Shown here piece by piece: positions 30,201 to 41,147 of a DNA stretch of 64,000 nt. A model generated the notes under the pieces. It saw nothing but the letters and a program-made list of their open reading frames with translations, was not told the origin of the DNA and did not search any database. Source of the DNA: Brachypterus glaber (taxonomy: Eukaryota; Arthropoda; Insecta; Coleoptera; Kateretidae); assembly GCA_958510825.1 (NCBI GenBank), contig OY294051.1, forward strand, positions 3,534,001 through 3,598,000, written 5' to 3'. The translations under genes and the position numbers were made by a program. The first letter of the stretch is position 1. Each line of letters opens with the position of its first letter.

Positions 30201-31221
30201 TTTACATAAGGATGTTGTATCTAAAAATAAAATTTACAATTTTGTTATGGACAACAATTATTTCTAAGAAATTCAAACCATGAATCTTTTGACTAGACTA
30301 AAAACGTCTATAATAAAAGTAGTCTTTTAATAAGGTGGTATTACCCCGCCCCCTCCCATAGAAAAAAAATCTACGCCCTTGACTTTTTGAACAGTACTTA
30401 CTTGCATTTCCTAACTTAAATACTTGTATAGCTTCGTGCCTAAAATGCATTTTACTTTTTTTTCGTTTTCTAGGCAATTTTTTCAGTTTATTTAGTTGGC
30501 TATTATTTTTACGTATTTTGCGTTCTTCCTTTTTATTTTTAACACTACTAAAATCGACATTTCGAGACTTTTCGTTGTTTGGAAAAACATTATTTTGGCA
30601 TTTGCTGTTTTCAAAAACATTGTCTTCTTTTAATTCTTGTTTCTTTTTTTGTAAAATACTATTTTGCCTATTATTATTTTCAAAAATATGTTCCTCCTTA
30701 TGTTTCTTATTTTCAATTTTCAGATTATTTTCAAAAATATCATGATTCTTGTTTTGAACAATGTTATTTTGGCTTGTGTTATTATTTTGCGCCCTTAGAT
30801 CTTCGTGTTTTTTGTATTGAATTTTATTATTCTGGTTATTAGTACTATTTTCAAAAAGTTTTTCTTCCTTTAATTCTTCATATTTTTTATTTTGGATGAT
30901 GTTATTTTCTTTTAATTCAGATTTCTTTATTTCATTTGTACCATTTTGAAAAATATTGCTTTTATTTTTTTCGTCGTTTTCTTTCTTGGATTTTATCTTG
31001 TCATTTTCTTCATTATTTTTATTTTCCTCAAAATTTTCAATCTTTTGAATTTTTTTATTGTCTGTATTTCCCTGGAAATTGTTGTTGTTCTCTTGAAAAT
31101 TGTTGTTATTTGTTTCAACGGTAGTTTTGATTTCTGTGCAACATGGCTGTATATGTTGATGTATTATACGTTTTTTATAATGTTCTATCTTCGGATAATG
31201 ACCAATTTCTATTTCAGACAT
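24294..31221 (-). CDS. Large disordered repeat-containing protein, unrecognised
   Basis: Three minus-strand coding exons (31221-30402, 30220-28136, 25984-24294) join in phase through good GT-AG sites to a predicted 1531 residues. The ATG directly follows a polypyrimidine-CTAG acceptor, suggesting an upstream noncoding exon not located here. Residues 1-273 are Asn/Lys/Glu-rich with loose 20-26-residue repeats (core KKxEELKEExxFEN) and a basic cluster, KKLPRKRKKSK (247-257), that could be an NLS. Residues 420-536 hold five tandem ~26-residue repeats starting ML(Q/H)KN. Residues about 739-874 are less biased and probably helical. Residues 1056-1305 are three ~83-residue repeats rich in Ser-Pro (LERRSPII, SRSPTFSNS, SPIRHHELIS). 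Residues about 1399-1531 again look globular (GKLHYIRENN, SDFFHYYKYVTGY). I know no homologue; it may be lineage-specific or fast-evolving. Intron 2 carries an RT fragment and a family E element. Confidence 0.6.
24975..25724 (-). repeat. Three ~83-codon tandem repeats in the last exon
   Basis: Units start at L-E-(S/R)-R-S-P-I-I-Q (protein residues about 1056, 1141 and 1224) and are 85, 83 and 82 codons long, followed by a partial unit. They keep frame and conserve S-P dipeptides and IRHHELI motifs. Confidence 0.8.
26190..27310 (+). pseudogene. 5'-truncated non-LTR reverse transcriptase fragment
   Basis: It starts inside the RT domain (FLDFKRAFETIDRKIL) and runs open to a stop at 27308-27310. 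It includes the GVPQGSVLGPLLFIIYIND block and catalytic FADD, then the thumb (EEIKYLGVIIDNNLNFD) and the C-terminal region (FDYCATILYF). The endonuclease and 5' RT motifs are missing, so it is a dead-on-arrival copy of a Jockey/CR1-type element. It lies antisense in intron 2 of the 1531-residue gene. No in-frame stop suggests a recent insertion. Confidence 0.85.
27592..28119 (-). mobile_element. Family E element, copy 2 (inverted)
   Basis: It is the reverse complement of 15257-15764 with high similarity ('ccgcaaacggctcgttttct', 'cttatgggcctataagaaca'). It ends only about 15 bp from the splice donor of the preceding exon (28136). Confidence 0.7.
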
Positions 31222-31910
31222 TCTAGAAAAAAAAAAATAAGTTAATAGGGAACAACTAGCCAAAAAGAAACGGCTATGTCCTCTCCTGCCTCTATCCTTT
31301 TTTAATAAAAAAATTATCCATGTGCAAGCTTATTTGGAGGTTCTATGAGGGAAATGGGCGCCCGAGGGGGGGCAGGGGGCCTTTCATATTAATTATTATT
31401 TTGTTTTGTTTTTAACAATTGCCAAGTGTTTGGTACTTCAGATTTCTAAAAAAAATTGCCTGCGGCGCTGAAAATGGTTACAGAACGCAAATCCAGGACA
31501 AACTTTTATTAAAAATATTTTATAAATAATTAAAATTAGCTTTGAAAACTCTGAAGTGTTTGAAAAATAATTTATAAAAGTTTTTGCCTGCGGAACCATA
31601 ACCGAGTGCCGGCCATAAATTTTATAAAATAATTTGTTTTTTAAACTCTAAAGTGTTTAGAAAATACGTGTCATTAAAAACCCTAACATATTTTGCCTGC
31701 GGCGCTAAACAGTTTAGCAATAAGGTGATACAATAATTTTGATTAATATACGAAAGAACTGAAATTTTTTGTAAATACATATTTGGACGATTTACCAAAA
31801 TTAATGGAGAAGCCCTAGCACAAGCCAAAAGCTTATTTGGGGCTCTCCATGACTATGTAAGATACTCATAAATAAATAAATAAATAAATACTCTATTCAA
31901 TAATTTGCAT
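31222..31910. repeat. Degenerate interspersed repeats
   Basis: A 'gcctgcggcgct'-type motif recurs at about 31461, 31588 and 31698 (and again at 32175 and 32291) with shared flanks such as 'ctctgaagtgtttgaaaa' and 'ctctaaagtgtttagaaaat'. It looks like an old tandem repeat with 100-130-bp units. The segment 31805-31890 ends in (AAAT)n after 'ggctctccatgactatgtaa', like a retroposon 3' end. Confidence 0.5.
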
Positions 31911-32061
31911 AGGGAACGTTCAAGCATTACGTAACGCTTCTAGGGGGGGTGGGGGTCATTTTGGAGTGTTACGCCCATGTAAATGGTATAGGAAAATAGC
32001 GTTACAGGGGAGGGGGTCCAAAATGATCAAAATTTGCGTTACGTAATACTTGAACGTTCCC
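31911..32061. mobile_element. ~150-bp MITE, family C short form
   Basis: Ends AGGGAACGTTCAAGCATTAC and ...ACTTGAACGTTCCC; close to the copy at 23179-23330. It interrupts the 'tgcggcgct' repeat region. Confidence 0.75.
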
Positions 32062-32929
32062 ATATCTGTATCTGAGAAATTCGAAATATAAATATAATTA
32101 TAAAATTTATAAATAATTTTCTTTTTAAATTGTTGTCAGGAAAATACGTGAACTTAAAAATTAAAAAAAATCGACTGCGGCGCTTAACTTGATTTCCTAA
32201 AGGCTGATATCACAATATTAACAGATTTTATTAAATAATTGCATATGAAATTTTGGAAAATACGGTACTTTAAGATTTCTAAAAAAATTCTGCGGCGCTA
32301 AATACTATGTGTTGAAAATTTAAAAAAAAAATATGATAACACTGAATCTCCCCCGCAGGAAAAAAGATTTGCCCTTTTTGACAATTTAGCAAAAACTTTT
32401 TATAGATAATGTTGCTAACCGAATAGGCAAACTGTTACGAAAAATTATAGGTTCTTAATCAACACTCAATGTATTTTGTAAGTTACCTCGAGTAGATGTA
32501 TCTAAACTTTGATTTGATTTTATCTTTTTATTTTTTTACCTACAATATTGAGTTACGTAACCTGCACTCCAAGATATAATGTTTATAATTTATTTTAAAA
32601 ATATTTGTTATTAGGTACCTTTAATCTTAAGCTTACGATAGCAAAATTATTTATGGGAAGGCAATGATCATGTACTTACTGTCCAAAATGATCAAAATTT
32701 GCGTTACGTAATACTTGAACGTTCCCGTAACAAATGTCCAAAAACTTGATTAATTAATTCGTTCGTTTTTTAATAACTCGGGAACCCTTTGAGCTATATC
32801 AGCGAAGTTTCGCATGTTATCTAGCCCTAATATCTAAGGCCTAGGCGTGCAAAACGGGGGCCTTAAGTATCACTTTTTAGTCCATTTTTTTTTCTGTGTA
32901 ACTTTTTTGCATTTTTATTATTAGTATAT
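32062..32929. other. AT-rich DNA with repeat fragments
   Basis: It contains two more 'ctgcggcgct' units (32175, 32291), a lone family C right end (32681-32727), and a segment with 'taataactcgggaacccttt', a pattern also seen near 49970. No gene is found. Confidence 0.45.
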
Positions 32930-33125
32930 AAAGAGTCCTGTGGAATAGTATATTCTATAACTAGTATGGAATAGACAATATTCCGCGCGAGCGGAAAGTT
33001 TGTCATACGAGCCGGCAGGCGATTATGACGGTCCCACGAGCGCGGAATGACTATTCCATACGTGTTGTAGGCTATACTTTTTCTTCGACTGCAAATATGA
33101 AACACTGTATGGCTTTAAACTGCGG
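32930..33125. repeat. Dispersed repeat, copy 1
   Basis: About 195 bp are nearly the same as 40065-40260. The pair shares 'ggaatagacaatattccgcg' at the start of the core and 'cggaatgactattcc' later. Inverted GGAATAGNCAATATTCC-like blocks suggest a foldback origin. The plus-strand 'gagccggcaggcgattatgac' core is GC-rich. Confidence 0.6.
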
Positions 33126-33930
33126 ACAAGGTTAAAAACAATGTTTACTTGTTTACTTGAAGGGTAAAATCGTTTTTTTTTTACTAATTTTATTTTTACA
33201 TTTAATCAAGCTCATTTTTGAAAAATCAATTTAAGTGGTTTTTTTTAAAATATTATTCAAGGACTTTTGTCGACTAACAACTTTCGAAATATTGTTAATT
33301 TTGCGTTTAACTGTACTTTGTATATTTAAGTATATCTTTTATCTTATAATTATCATCGTAATTAAGAGATAACGATATCATAAGCAAATACAGTGTGTGT
33401 CAAAAACCCACATGTACATAAAAAAATATTAAAAATATATTCCATAAAATTTAAATTTAACTGGTCACAGCGTTTCTAGTTATTTAGGGAGATTCGTTTG
33501 TGAAAGGACATCCGGTATATGAACATGCAAAAATATTGTTTTTGAGGTTTTGAGTTTTTAAATGTTTTTGTTCTAAATAAAATAACTCGAAACGTTTTGA
33601 TAGGTTCTAAAGATTTTTTCATAGTTGCGGAATAGGATAGTACAAACATGGTTCCAAGGTAAACAATCAGATTTCTTCATTAATACGTACACGCGGAGAA
33701 GTACACTGTAAAAATAAGTAAATACACCCTTACAATCACTTGTACGTCGGCCGTTCTGTGGACAACATTCATCCGACGTAATTTTCGTTGGAGGAAGGTT
33801 GGCTATTGGGCGGCCGACGTACCAATGTTTGTAGGTACATGATTCTGCATGTAAATGTTATTCAATGCAAATACATGGAAAATTTACTAGATTTTACATG
33901 TAATTTTACAGTTTTATATGAAGATTATAT
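33126..33930. other. AT-rich intergenic DNA
   Basis: No gene. An imperfect inverted patch, 'cttgtacgtcggccg' and 'cggccgacgtaccaatg' (about 33740-33830), resembles a small foldback element. Confidence 0.4.
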
Positions 33931-33938
33931 GTAAAATC

Positions 33939-34490
33939 CAAAGAACTTTTACCTCAAGAAGTAATTTCAGACCAATGTTTATGAAGGTGTCATCTTTTTG
34001 TTTTGTTTATTTACTAACAGAAACGCGATACAGCTTTGTGGTGTAAAATATAGATGTCGCTAGTCGACTTTCAGGCTACCTAGTAGCGATGTTGCGTAGT
34101 TTCCACCTTATCATGAATTCAAATCATTATACTTAAATTAAAAATGTAAAAAACTTTATTGTGTATACTATAATTATGTTTAATAATATAGTATATTTAA
34201 ATCTATTAAAATTAAACTACTAGTTCATATAAAACTCATACAGAACTAATGTTTCTTAAAATTTACAATAAAATATCCAAAGTATATGTTTCCAATCGGC
34301 AACACTGTACCCCTTTCAGTCATTTTACGACATTAGACTGTGAGTTTACACATTCTTTCTCTCTCTCTTTACGCGTACTAAGTGTAAACAATAGTCACTC
34401 CCCACCAGACCCTCACCCTAGTTGGTTCACGCTTCAAGCAAAGTATACGTTAGATTTCATCATGTTCCTTCTCGAGGTAAAAGTTCTTTA
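33939..34490 (-). mobile_element. hAT-like MITE, copy 1
   Basis: Terminal inverted repeat CAAAGAACTTTTACCTCAAG. A perfect 8-bp target duplication, GTAAAATC, flanks it (33931-33938 and 34491-34498). The 552-bp body matches 37867-38407 and 48751-49293 in inverted orientation. Non-coding. The 8-bp duplication is the hAT superfamily hallmark. Confidence 0.88.
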
Positions 34491-34498
34491 GTAAAATC

Positions 34499-34779
34499 TC
34501 ATTAATTTTACATGTATCTGCATGAAATCACGTTTACATACAAAATCACTCGTAACTTACATATACAGGGTTATTCAGAAATAAGTTCGAGAAATTTAAG
34601 AGGTGATTATACGTTAAAAATATGAAAAAAAAAATCCTATAAAGGTTGGTCCGGAAATGAGCCCTAAGGGAGCTACGACCCTCCTAAGGGTACATCTAAA
34701 AAATAGTTTTTATTTAATATTTCTGGAACCCTATAAACCACAGTAACGAGTTTTTGCACTTGCCTTAGCATTAATAAAG
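34499..34779. other. Repeat fragment with MITE-type end
   Basis: It starts 'acagggttattcagaaataag' and contains 'gggagctacgaccc' and 'tttttgcacttgcctta', matching in order a segment at 49850-50030. No gene. Confidence 0.4.
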
Positions 34780-35450
34780 TCTGTCATTTATTTATTTATT
34801 TTACAACTTAACAGGACATACGTCCCTTTTACAAAGTTCTTATAATAAACTATGAAGTAATATAAATACAATAGAGACTTTTATATAAAAAAAGAAAGAA
34901 AAAAACAAGATTTGCATAAAATATTAATACTTAATTATATGAGAAAATATGATTTATAATTCTACAGCATAACAAGCAGATCTTAAGGAATTAATATTTG
35001 TAAAAAATAAATCTAGAACACTTCCAATGCGTTCGTAATTGGAACACATGATATATAAAGGCGAAAACATTAGAATATTGGTACGAGGTGTTTTTAGGTA
35101 AAATAAAGTTCTATTCCTAGTACTAACGGATGGAACGTGAAATTTGAGTTTATTTAATAAGTATGGACAGTCAATAATATTATGAAGTAATTTATACAAA
35201 AACGCTACACTATAATAAAAACGGTGTGAAGCCATATTTACAAAACCAAATCTCTGCAGTAAACTTTTGGTAGGAGTATTAAGCGCAGGGTACTCATTAT
35301 ATGTTTTTAGGTACAGATACCTTAAAAACCTTTTCTGAACCTTCTCAATGCTGTTTTTGTGAATTTCATGTTTAGGGTTCCAAATAACTGCACCATAGTC
35401 CAACTTGGACCTAACGAATGCATTATATAGCACTGTAAATGTGTGAGTAT
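34780..35450 (-). pseudogene. 5'-truncated non-LTR retrotransposon 3' end
   Basis: The minus-strand frame 35433-34954 encodes 159 residues of a post-RT C-terminus: ALYNAFVRSKLDYGAVIWNP, then KVQKRFLRYLYLK, then FFTNINSLRSACY, with a normal stop. A 3' untranslated stretch ends in (AAAT)n at 34785-34800. The RT catalytic part is missing. Confidence 0.75.
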
Positions 35451-35812
35451 TTTCTTCAAAATTTTGTGTTTAGGTTATGTTTTACTGTTAAAATTGTGGC
35501 TTGGTTACTTGCAGTGGAAAAGAGTAGAAATGACTATAAAATATATCAAAATAATATTCGTTCTTAGAATTTTAAACATGAGGAAAACTGTAATGCCAAC
35601 CCGAAACAAAAATCCGTAAATCAGTCATCAATTTAAATGTAAGTTTTTTAAAATTTTAGAGCAAAATAGAAAAAATTGTATAAAGCACTCGTTTCATAAC
35701 ACGTTTTTAGCGCACTAGTATTTTAGAAAACTCACCGCAAGCGGCTTGTTTTCTAAACTTGTACCCGTGCGCTAAAAACGTATGTTATGAAACTAGTACT
35801 TTAATATACTTC
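35451..35812 (+). mobile_element. Family E element, copy 3 (truncated)
   Basis: It aligns with 15420-15764 ('attttgtgtttaggttat' to 'gtactttaatatact'). It abuts the 5' breakpoint of the retrotransposon fragment, which probably inserted into it. Confidence 0.65.
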
Positions 35813-36297
35813 CTGTCCTATTAAATTTTTCTAGGAGCGAATTCTTTCTAAGAAATACCAATAAGATTAGTTTTTTTTTTGTAAAAACCACCTTTTATAT
35901 TTTCAAAAGAATTTTTATTCTATTAATAAAAATGTTTAATTAATTTTTTAATAAATTCATTTAATTTTTTTATTGTTACTTTCAACATCCCACTACACGT
36001 AAAGTTATCTAATCTGAAAAAATTTCTACATTTTTTTATCATTATTAATTATGTTGATAAAAAAATAATTATTGTAACACAGTTTAATAAGTATGCTTAT
36101 TATTAATAAAATGAATATTGAAGGAATTTTTAAATCAGTGGATTTTAAATAAGGGGGCGTCCATATGTTACGCCTATGGACTTCATAGGCCCTCCAGGCC
36201 CTCGAACCGTGGACCTTTCGGATGGCAGCCTAGCCCAATCATTTTAGATCTTTTTATGAAAAAAAAATACAAGTAAAAAATTTTTTGCTCAGTTAAT
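35813..36297. other. AT-rich DNA with a possible tRNA-like SINE head
   Basis: On the minus strand at about 36240-36160 there is GGGCTAGGCTGCC followed by CACGGTTCGAGGGCC. These resemble pol III A and B boxes and suggest a SINE fragment. No functional tRNA fold is visible. Confidence 0.35.
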
Positions 36298-36703
36298 GGA
36301 GCTCTCTACAACTAGAATTATGAAACAAAAGACGTCTACCCTATCTCTATCTCATTTGTGCTACACTTTCCAGTCAACCAAATAAATACTGTATTTGTTT
36401 TTCATACAACAAATACAGTCTTTATTTGGTTGGCCGGAAAGTGTAGCACTGAGCGGCACGAACGAACATAGCTAATGTGAATCTGTAGAATAAGATAATT
36501 CTACTAAAATTTAGATGGCGCCAGTAATTTCTTTAATAAAAATAATATAGTTACACTTTTCGCCCGGCCAAGTAAATATTGTATTTGTACAACAAATAAA
36601 AAATTTGTTTGGTTGGGTGGAAGTGGGAGTGTATGTATGTCTTCTATCCTTTTTGGGTAGAACTTTTGTACCTGTCTAATCTAACGGGAGAAATCGCCAT
36701 TGT
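36298..36703. mobile_element. Foldback repeat, copy 2 (family D)
   Basis: Nearly identical to 4669-5075 in bystin intron 3, including both hairpins. Confidence 0.65.
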
Positions 36704-37204
36704 CCCCCGCGAAGTAGATGAAGAAATCAGATTCTTGTCCATAAATTTGATATGGGAACTGTCCGCCATCTTGAATTAAAGGGTTATCTCGCTAAATATG
36801 CATCTTACGATAAAAATGCTTATTACCAATTTTGTTAAGGAGCAAATTTCCAACAATTTTTGTTTGGATAATTTTTTTATTATATTAATAACAATCGAGT
36901 TATATTCAAAAATAGCCATGTTGGGGGTGAAATTGTTTTTTTCGATTTTTCAGCCAAATTATTCGTCGGAAGATAAAAGAGATTAGGAACAAACTTGTAG
37001 CTCTTGAAATTCTCTATAAGTTTGATATATCATGAATTTTCCTAAGTATTTTGGTACGGTTACAGGGGGCGCTGAAAGTCAAGTATATAATGGAATGCGT
37101 AACATTACATATCTTCTTGTTTTTTCATGAAACACATTTGTATCAAAGAATTTTTTGTCTAGGACGTTTTTCTGGCGATTTTGGGAAATTCGAAACTACC
37201 GTAT
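36704..37204. other. Intergenic DNA, nothing recognised
   Basis: AT-rich; the short open frame 36798-36986 has no recognisable features. It may be part of a degraded repeat. Confidence 0.35.
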
Positions 37205-37632
37205 ACACGGAAAGAAATTAGTGGGCTCTGCGCTATACATTATAAGATATTTGGTAACAGTGGCAAATTATAGTGATTTAAGCTATAGATTATAAGGGAC
37301 ACAATAACTAATAATGTTAAAAATAAATTGGAAACGATTATATATATTACAGACACGATTATATTTATTACAGGCACTATTATAAATTTACAGAAATTTT
37401 ATTATATTATAAAAATTATTAGCACGGACGATAATTAAATCTATTTAAGCTATAAATGCCATACTATTTGTTATATTTTATTATTCACTAAACAATTAAA
37501 GTATTTCATATAAATTTTTACACTGACTGCCATAATTGTAAGAGAAAGCCTTGTATTTATATAATAAGCGATTATAATTTGCTTGGTATGTGTGTTATAG
37601 CGCTCCTAGCTATAATTGTTTTTTTCCGTGTA
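37205..37632. mobile_element. ~430-bp MITE-like element
   Basis: The ends TACACGGAAA and TTTCCGTGTA are inverted, with subterminal 'gcgctata' and 'tatagcgc' also inverted. The interior has repeats of 'cgattatatttattacag' type. Confidence 0.55.
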
Positions 37633-37866
37633 ATACTATTCTTACGCTTACGCGCTGCGAATAGAATAATAATCAGAAAATTATTTGAATTATCAATTGA
37701 CTCATTTCTTACACATCACCCTATATTCAAACGTTTAATCATTTGTTATTGTTAAATATTTAAGTTTAGATAAACGATTCGAAAAAAAAAAGACCGATGT
37801 AAATATGTATTAAATATCACACAGCAAAGCATATGTATGAAGACCCCAACGAAAAAACGCACCAAG

Positions 37867-38407
37867 CAAAGAACTTTTACCTCAAGAAGGAACATGATGA
37901 AATCTACCGTATGCTTTGTTTGAAGCCTGAACCAACTACGGTGAGGGGCTGGTGGGGAGTGACTATTGTTTACACTTAGTACGCGTAAAGGGAGAGAATG
38001 AATGTGTAAACTCACAGTCTAATGTCGTAAAATGACTGATAGGGGTACAGTGTTGCCGATTGGAAACATATACTTTGGATATTTTATTGTAAATTTTAAG
38101 AAACATTAGTTCTGTATGAGTTTTATATGAACTAATAGTTTAATTTTAATAGATTTAAATATACTATATTATTAAATACAATTATAGTTTACACAATAAA
38201 GTTTTTTACATTTTTAATTTAAGTATAATGATTTGAATTCACGATAAGGTGGAAACTACGCTACTAGGTAGCCTGAAAGTCGACTAGCGACATCTACATT
38301 TTACACCACAAAGCTGTATCGCGTTTCTGTTAGTAAATAAACAAACAAAAATATGACACCTTCATAAACATTGGTCTGAAATAACTTCTTGAGGTAAAAG
38401 TTCTTTG
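37867..38407 (+). mobile_element. hAT-like MITE, copy 2
   Basis: The TIRs CAAAGAACTTTTACCTCAAG and CTTGAGGTAAAAGTTCTTTG are flanked by a perfect 8-bp duplication, GCACCAAG (37859-37866 and 38408-38415). 541 bp, non-coding. Confidence 0.9.
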
Positions 38408-38950
38408 GCACCAAGTCACAAAACGAACTTGGTTACTTTAGGGCCTGTTTGCAGCAATGACTTATAGGAAGGGATAAGGCTTTAATTCTGCGCGATCGAC
38501 CAACATAGTTGGCATCCATTTTAAATCCTATTTGTTGCGCGAAATTTATATTGCCAGATCGGGATTGAATATATAACCAACTATAACAAAAGTCCCTAAA
38601 AATTACCAATTTTAACGGTTTTACGATTTAAAAATAGCGTTAAAAATACGATTCACCCGCAGTAATGAGAAGAATCTAGCACATGCGAACTGGTTTGCTT
38701 ATTTTTGTTTTGACGGATGTTAAAAGTGGCTTCCGTTTAGGCAGTTGTAGTTTTATGAAATAGTTTAATTTGAGTGGGGTTACGGTGCGCATCAGGTCCA
38801 CAAAAATAAACTATATTTTTGAACTGATTTCTGGTTTTATTACTAAAACTTACTGTCTTGAATATAATTAGGTGCGGAAAATCCAGTTTTGTATTAGAAT
38901 ATATAGCAAAAGATTGTTAAAATACTCACGAATTTCTGTTTGATTTTTTT
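38408..38950. other. Intergenic DNA, nothing recognised
   Basis: No convincing gene or repeat structure, apart from a modestly GC-richer stretch with 'agtaatgagaagaatctagcacatgcg'. Confidence 0.35.
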
Positions 38951-39175
38951 AATAGGGGCGTTGGTTTACGTTAACAATTTTTTGGTTTGGTAGTTTGCTA
39001 ATTTGGTGTTTTTTTTTTTAATGGGAGGCGTTGGTTTACGTTAACAATGGTTTGGTTTGGTAGTTTGCTGGTTTGGTGTTTTTTTTTAATGGGAGGCGTT
39101 GGTTTACGTTAATAATGGTTTGGTTTGGTTTGGTAGTTTGCTGGTTTGGTGTTTTTTTTTAATGGGAGGCATTTT
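38951..39175. repeat. ~70-bp tandem repeat, three copies
   Basis: Units consist of 'gggaggcgttggtttacgtt', then a 'ggtttggtagtttgctggtt' block, then a T run. The third unit has an extra 'tttgg' step. It looks like a minisatellite. Confidence 0.8.
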
Positions 39176-40061
39176 TCAGATACGATATTTCAGAATTTAG
39201 AAGGCGATATATTTTACGAATCAAATGTTTATTAATGAATATTCCACAATTTTTACGAGTACTTTTAGCCAATTAAAAAAAACTGTTAGCTCGTAAAGAA
39301 AAAAGTAGATATTTTTGTAAAATTCTGCAAAAGAATGTAACATAACCTTAAAATAATTTTTGGCATACGTCAAAACAAAAAAATCAATGCGCATACGCTG
39401 GATTTTTCTCATTACTGCGGTGAGTGATAAAATTTATCGGTGAAATATGTAATATGCTAGCAAATTTTTTTGACCGATTAATATTATATATAATACGATT
39501 TTGACAAAAAATAGTTACTGGGGGGTACAAGTTAATATTCTGTAATTTTTGATTTTTTTCGACCACGTATCGTTCAAAAAAAACTTACTTAATGTCAGAT
39601 TATTATATTAATATAATATAAATATTATTTAAAATGTACACTATTTAATGTCCTAAATTTGTCTGTAACTTTTTAATATCTCTATAATTTATAAATATTT
39701 TTGATAATCTTGAAAAAAAAATACTTGATATCGTAAATACACTTCTGCTCAAAAATATCGGCCCACCTAAAAAAATACACATCGTAGTAGGCTTGCTTGC
39801 TGCTGCCGTTGTCGAAAAGTCGCCGACGAACAAAATGGCCCCTATTTCAGTTTGCCATACTCAAAAATATATTTTAAGGGACCCGATATAAGGGGTGATA
39901 CGTCAGGGGTGAGAAAATAAACATTTTTCATTTGTTTATATCGGCCCCCCTCGTAACATATGGTAACACTGAATAGGCTGAATCCAAATATCGAAAATTT
40001 TATCAGTGTGTAAAGTTTGCAGTTGATTTTCTTTATTGTTAAGTAGTTAACATAACATTTT
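39176..40061. other. AT-rich DNA with a solitary mariner-like end
   Basis: At 39738-39781 lies TACACTTCTGCTCAAAAATA followed by 'tcggcccacctaaaaaaata', identical to the end of the long palindrome at 59540-61052. A related 'tatcggcccccctcg' follows at about 39937. No gene. Confidence 0.5.
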
Positions 40062-40265
40062 AGACAGAATAGTATATTCTATAACTAGTATGGAATAGAC
40101 AATATTTCGCGCGAGCGGAAAGTTTGTCATACGAGCCGGCAGGCGAGTATGACGGTCCCGCGAGTGCGGAATGACTATTCCGTACGTGTTGTAGACTATA
40201 CTTTTTCTTCGACAAATATGAAACACTGTATGGCTTTAAACTGCGGACACGGTTAAAAACCATGT
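40062..40265. repeat. Dispersed repeat, copy 2
   Basis: Matches 32930-33125 ('gtatattctataactagtat', 'aaacactgtatggctttaaa'). Confidence 0.6.
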
Positions 40266-40880
40266 TTTTTGTGACTCGACATTGTAAATGCAACAAAGCA
40301 CATATTTTTAAATAAACCAATTAATGTTATTTAATAATTTTATCAAATCAGTACTTAAAAAAGATTATTATTTAATTTTAGCACATATTTACAAATTATA
40401 ATGCAAAAATTGAAGGTTATGTCAGATGGTTGTGACAGATATCAGGTGTAAATATTTAACAATAGATGGAGAAGTTTTAATTTTTTGAACTAAATTGATA
40501 AAAAACTGCTTAAATATTAAGAAAAACTAATAAACTTTATGTAATTTTAAGGCAAAACTTTAAATTGCATTAAATTATTCAATGTTTCATGGTAAAATAT
40601 ATATATATATATTTGCTAATTTTGCTACAGCTTTATTTACTTTTATAAACATGTGCTCATTCTAACACTTGATACGGAATATTCATACCGTATCATTCTG
40701 GGCTTGAAAAGTGCGTGTATTTGCTTACATTCTAAAGCAGTCGTAGAAAAATATATGTATAAACATTTGCTAAGGCTTTTTTTTTAATTTTATGAGATAT
40801 AACAAGGGCCTAATTCCAATATGTAAGTTTGGTTTCTAGTGACTCACTGCCAGTGAGTCACTAGTAAATTATATAGTATC

Positions 40881-41147
40881 CGAGGGGTTTATTTATTGGA
40901 CAATCCTTGTATACCTATCCAACAATCTTCTACAATCCTTCACATTTCCTTCTTTCACAATCATATGCAATCCTCCAGAATCCTTCACAATCATCTACAA
41001 TCTCCCAGAATCATGTGAAATCTTCCTACAATCTTTAACAATCTTCATTAAAATTTTGAACAATCCTTTTGACAATCTTTGACAATCTTCCACAATCCTT
41101 TGCTTCTCGCAATCCTTGTACACTTTTTTCAATAAATAAACCCCTCG
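40881..41147. mobile_element. 267-bp element: inverted ends around degenerate ACAATCYT repeats
   Basis: Ends CGAGGGGTTTATTTATTG and CAATAAATAAACCCCTCG are perfect 18-bp inverted repeats. Between them lie about 20 irregularly spaced copies of (C/A)ACAATC(T/C)T(T/C/A). Just upstream is a short palindrome, TAGTGACTCACTG...CAGTGAGTCACTA (40838-40864). Confidence 0.75.

Noticed and set aside
30946..31245. Hydrophobic plus-strand frame resembling a multi-pass membrane protein
   Set aside because: Complement of the Asn/Lys/Glu-rich first coding exon; composition artefact.
40881..41147. CRISPR-like array of short repeats
   Set aside because: The ACAATC repeats are irregular in spacing and sequence, spacers are only a few bases, and the organism is an animal.
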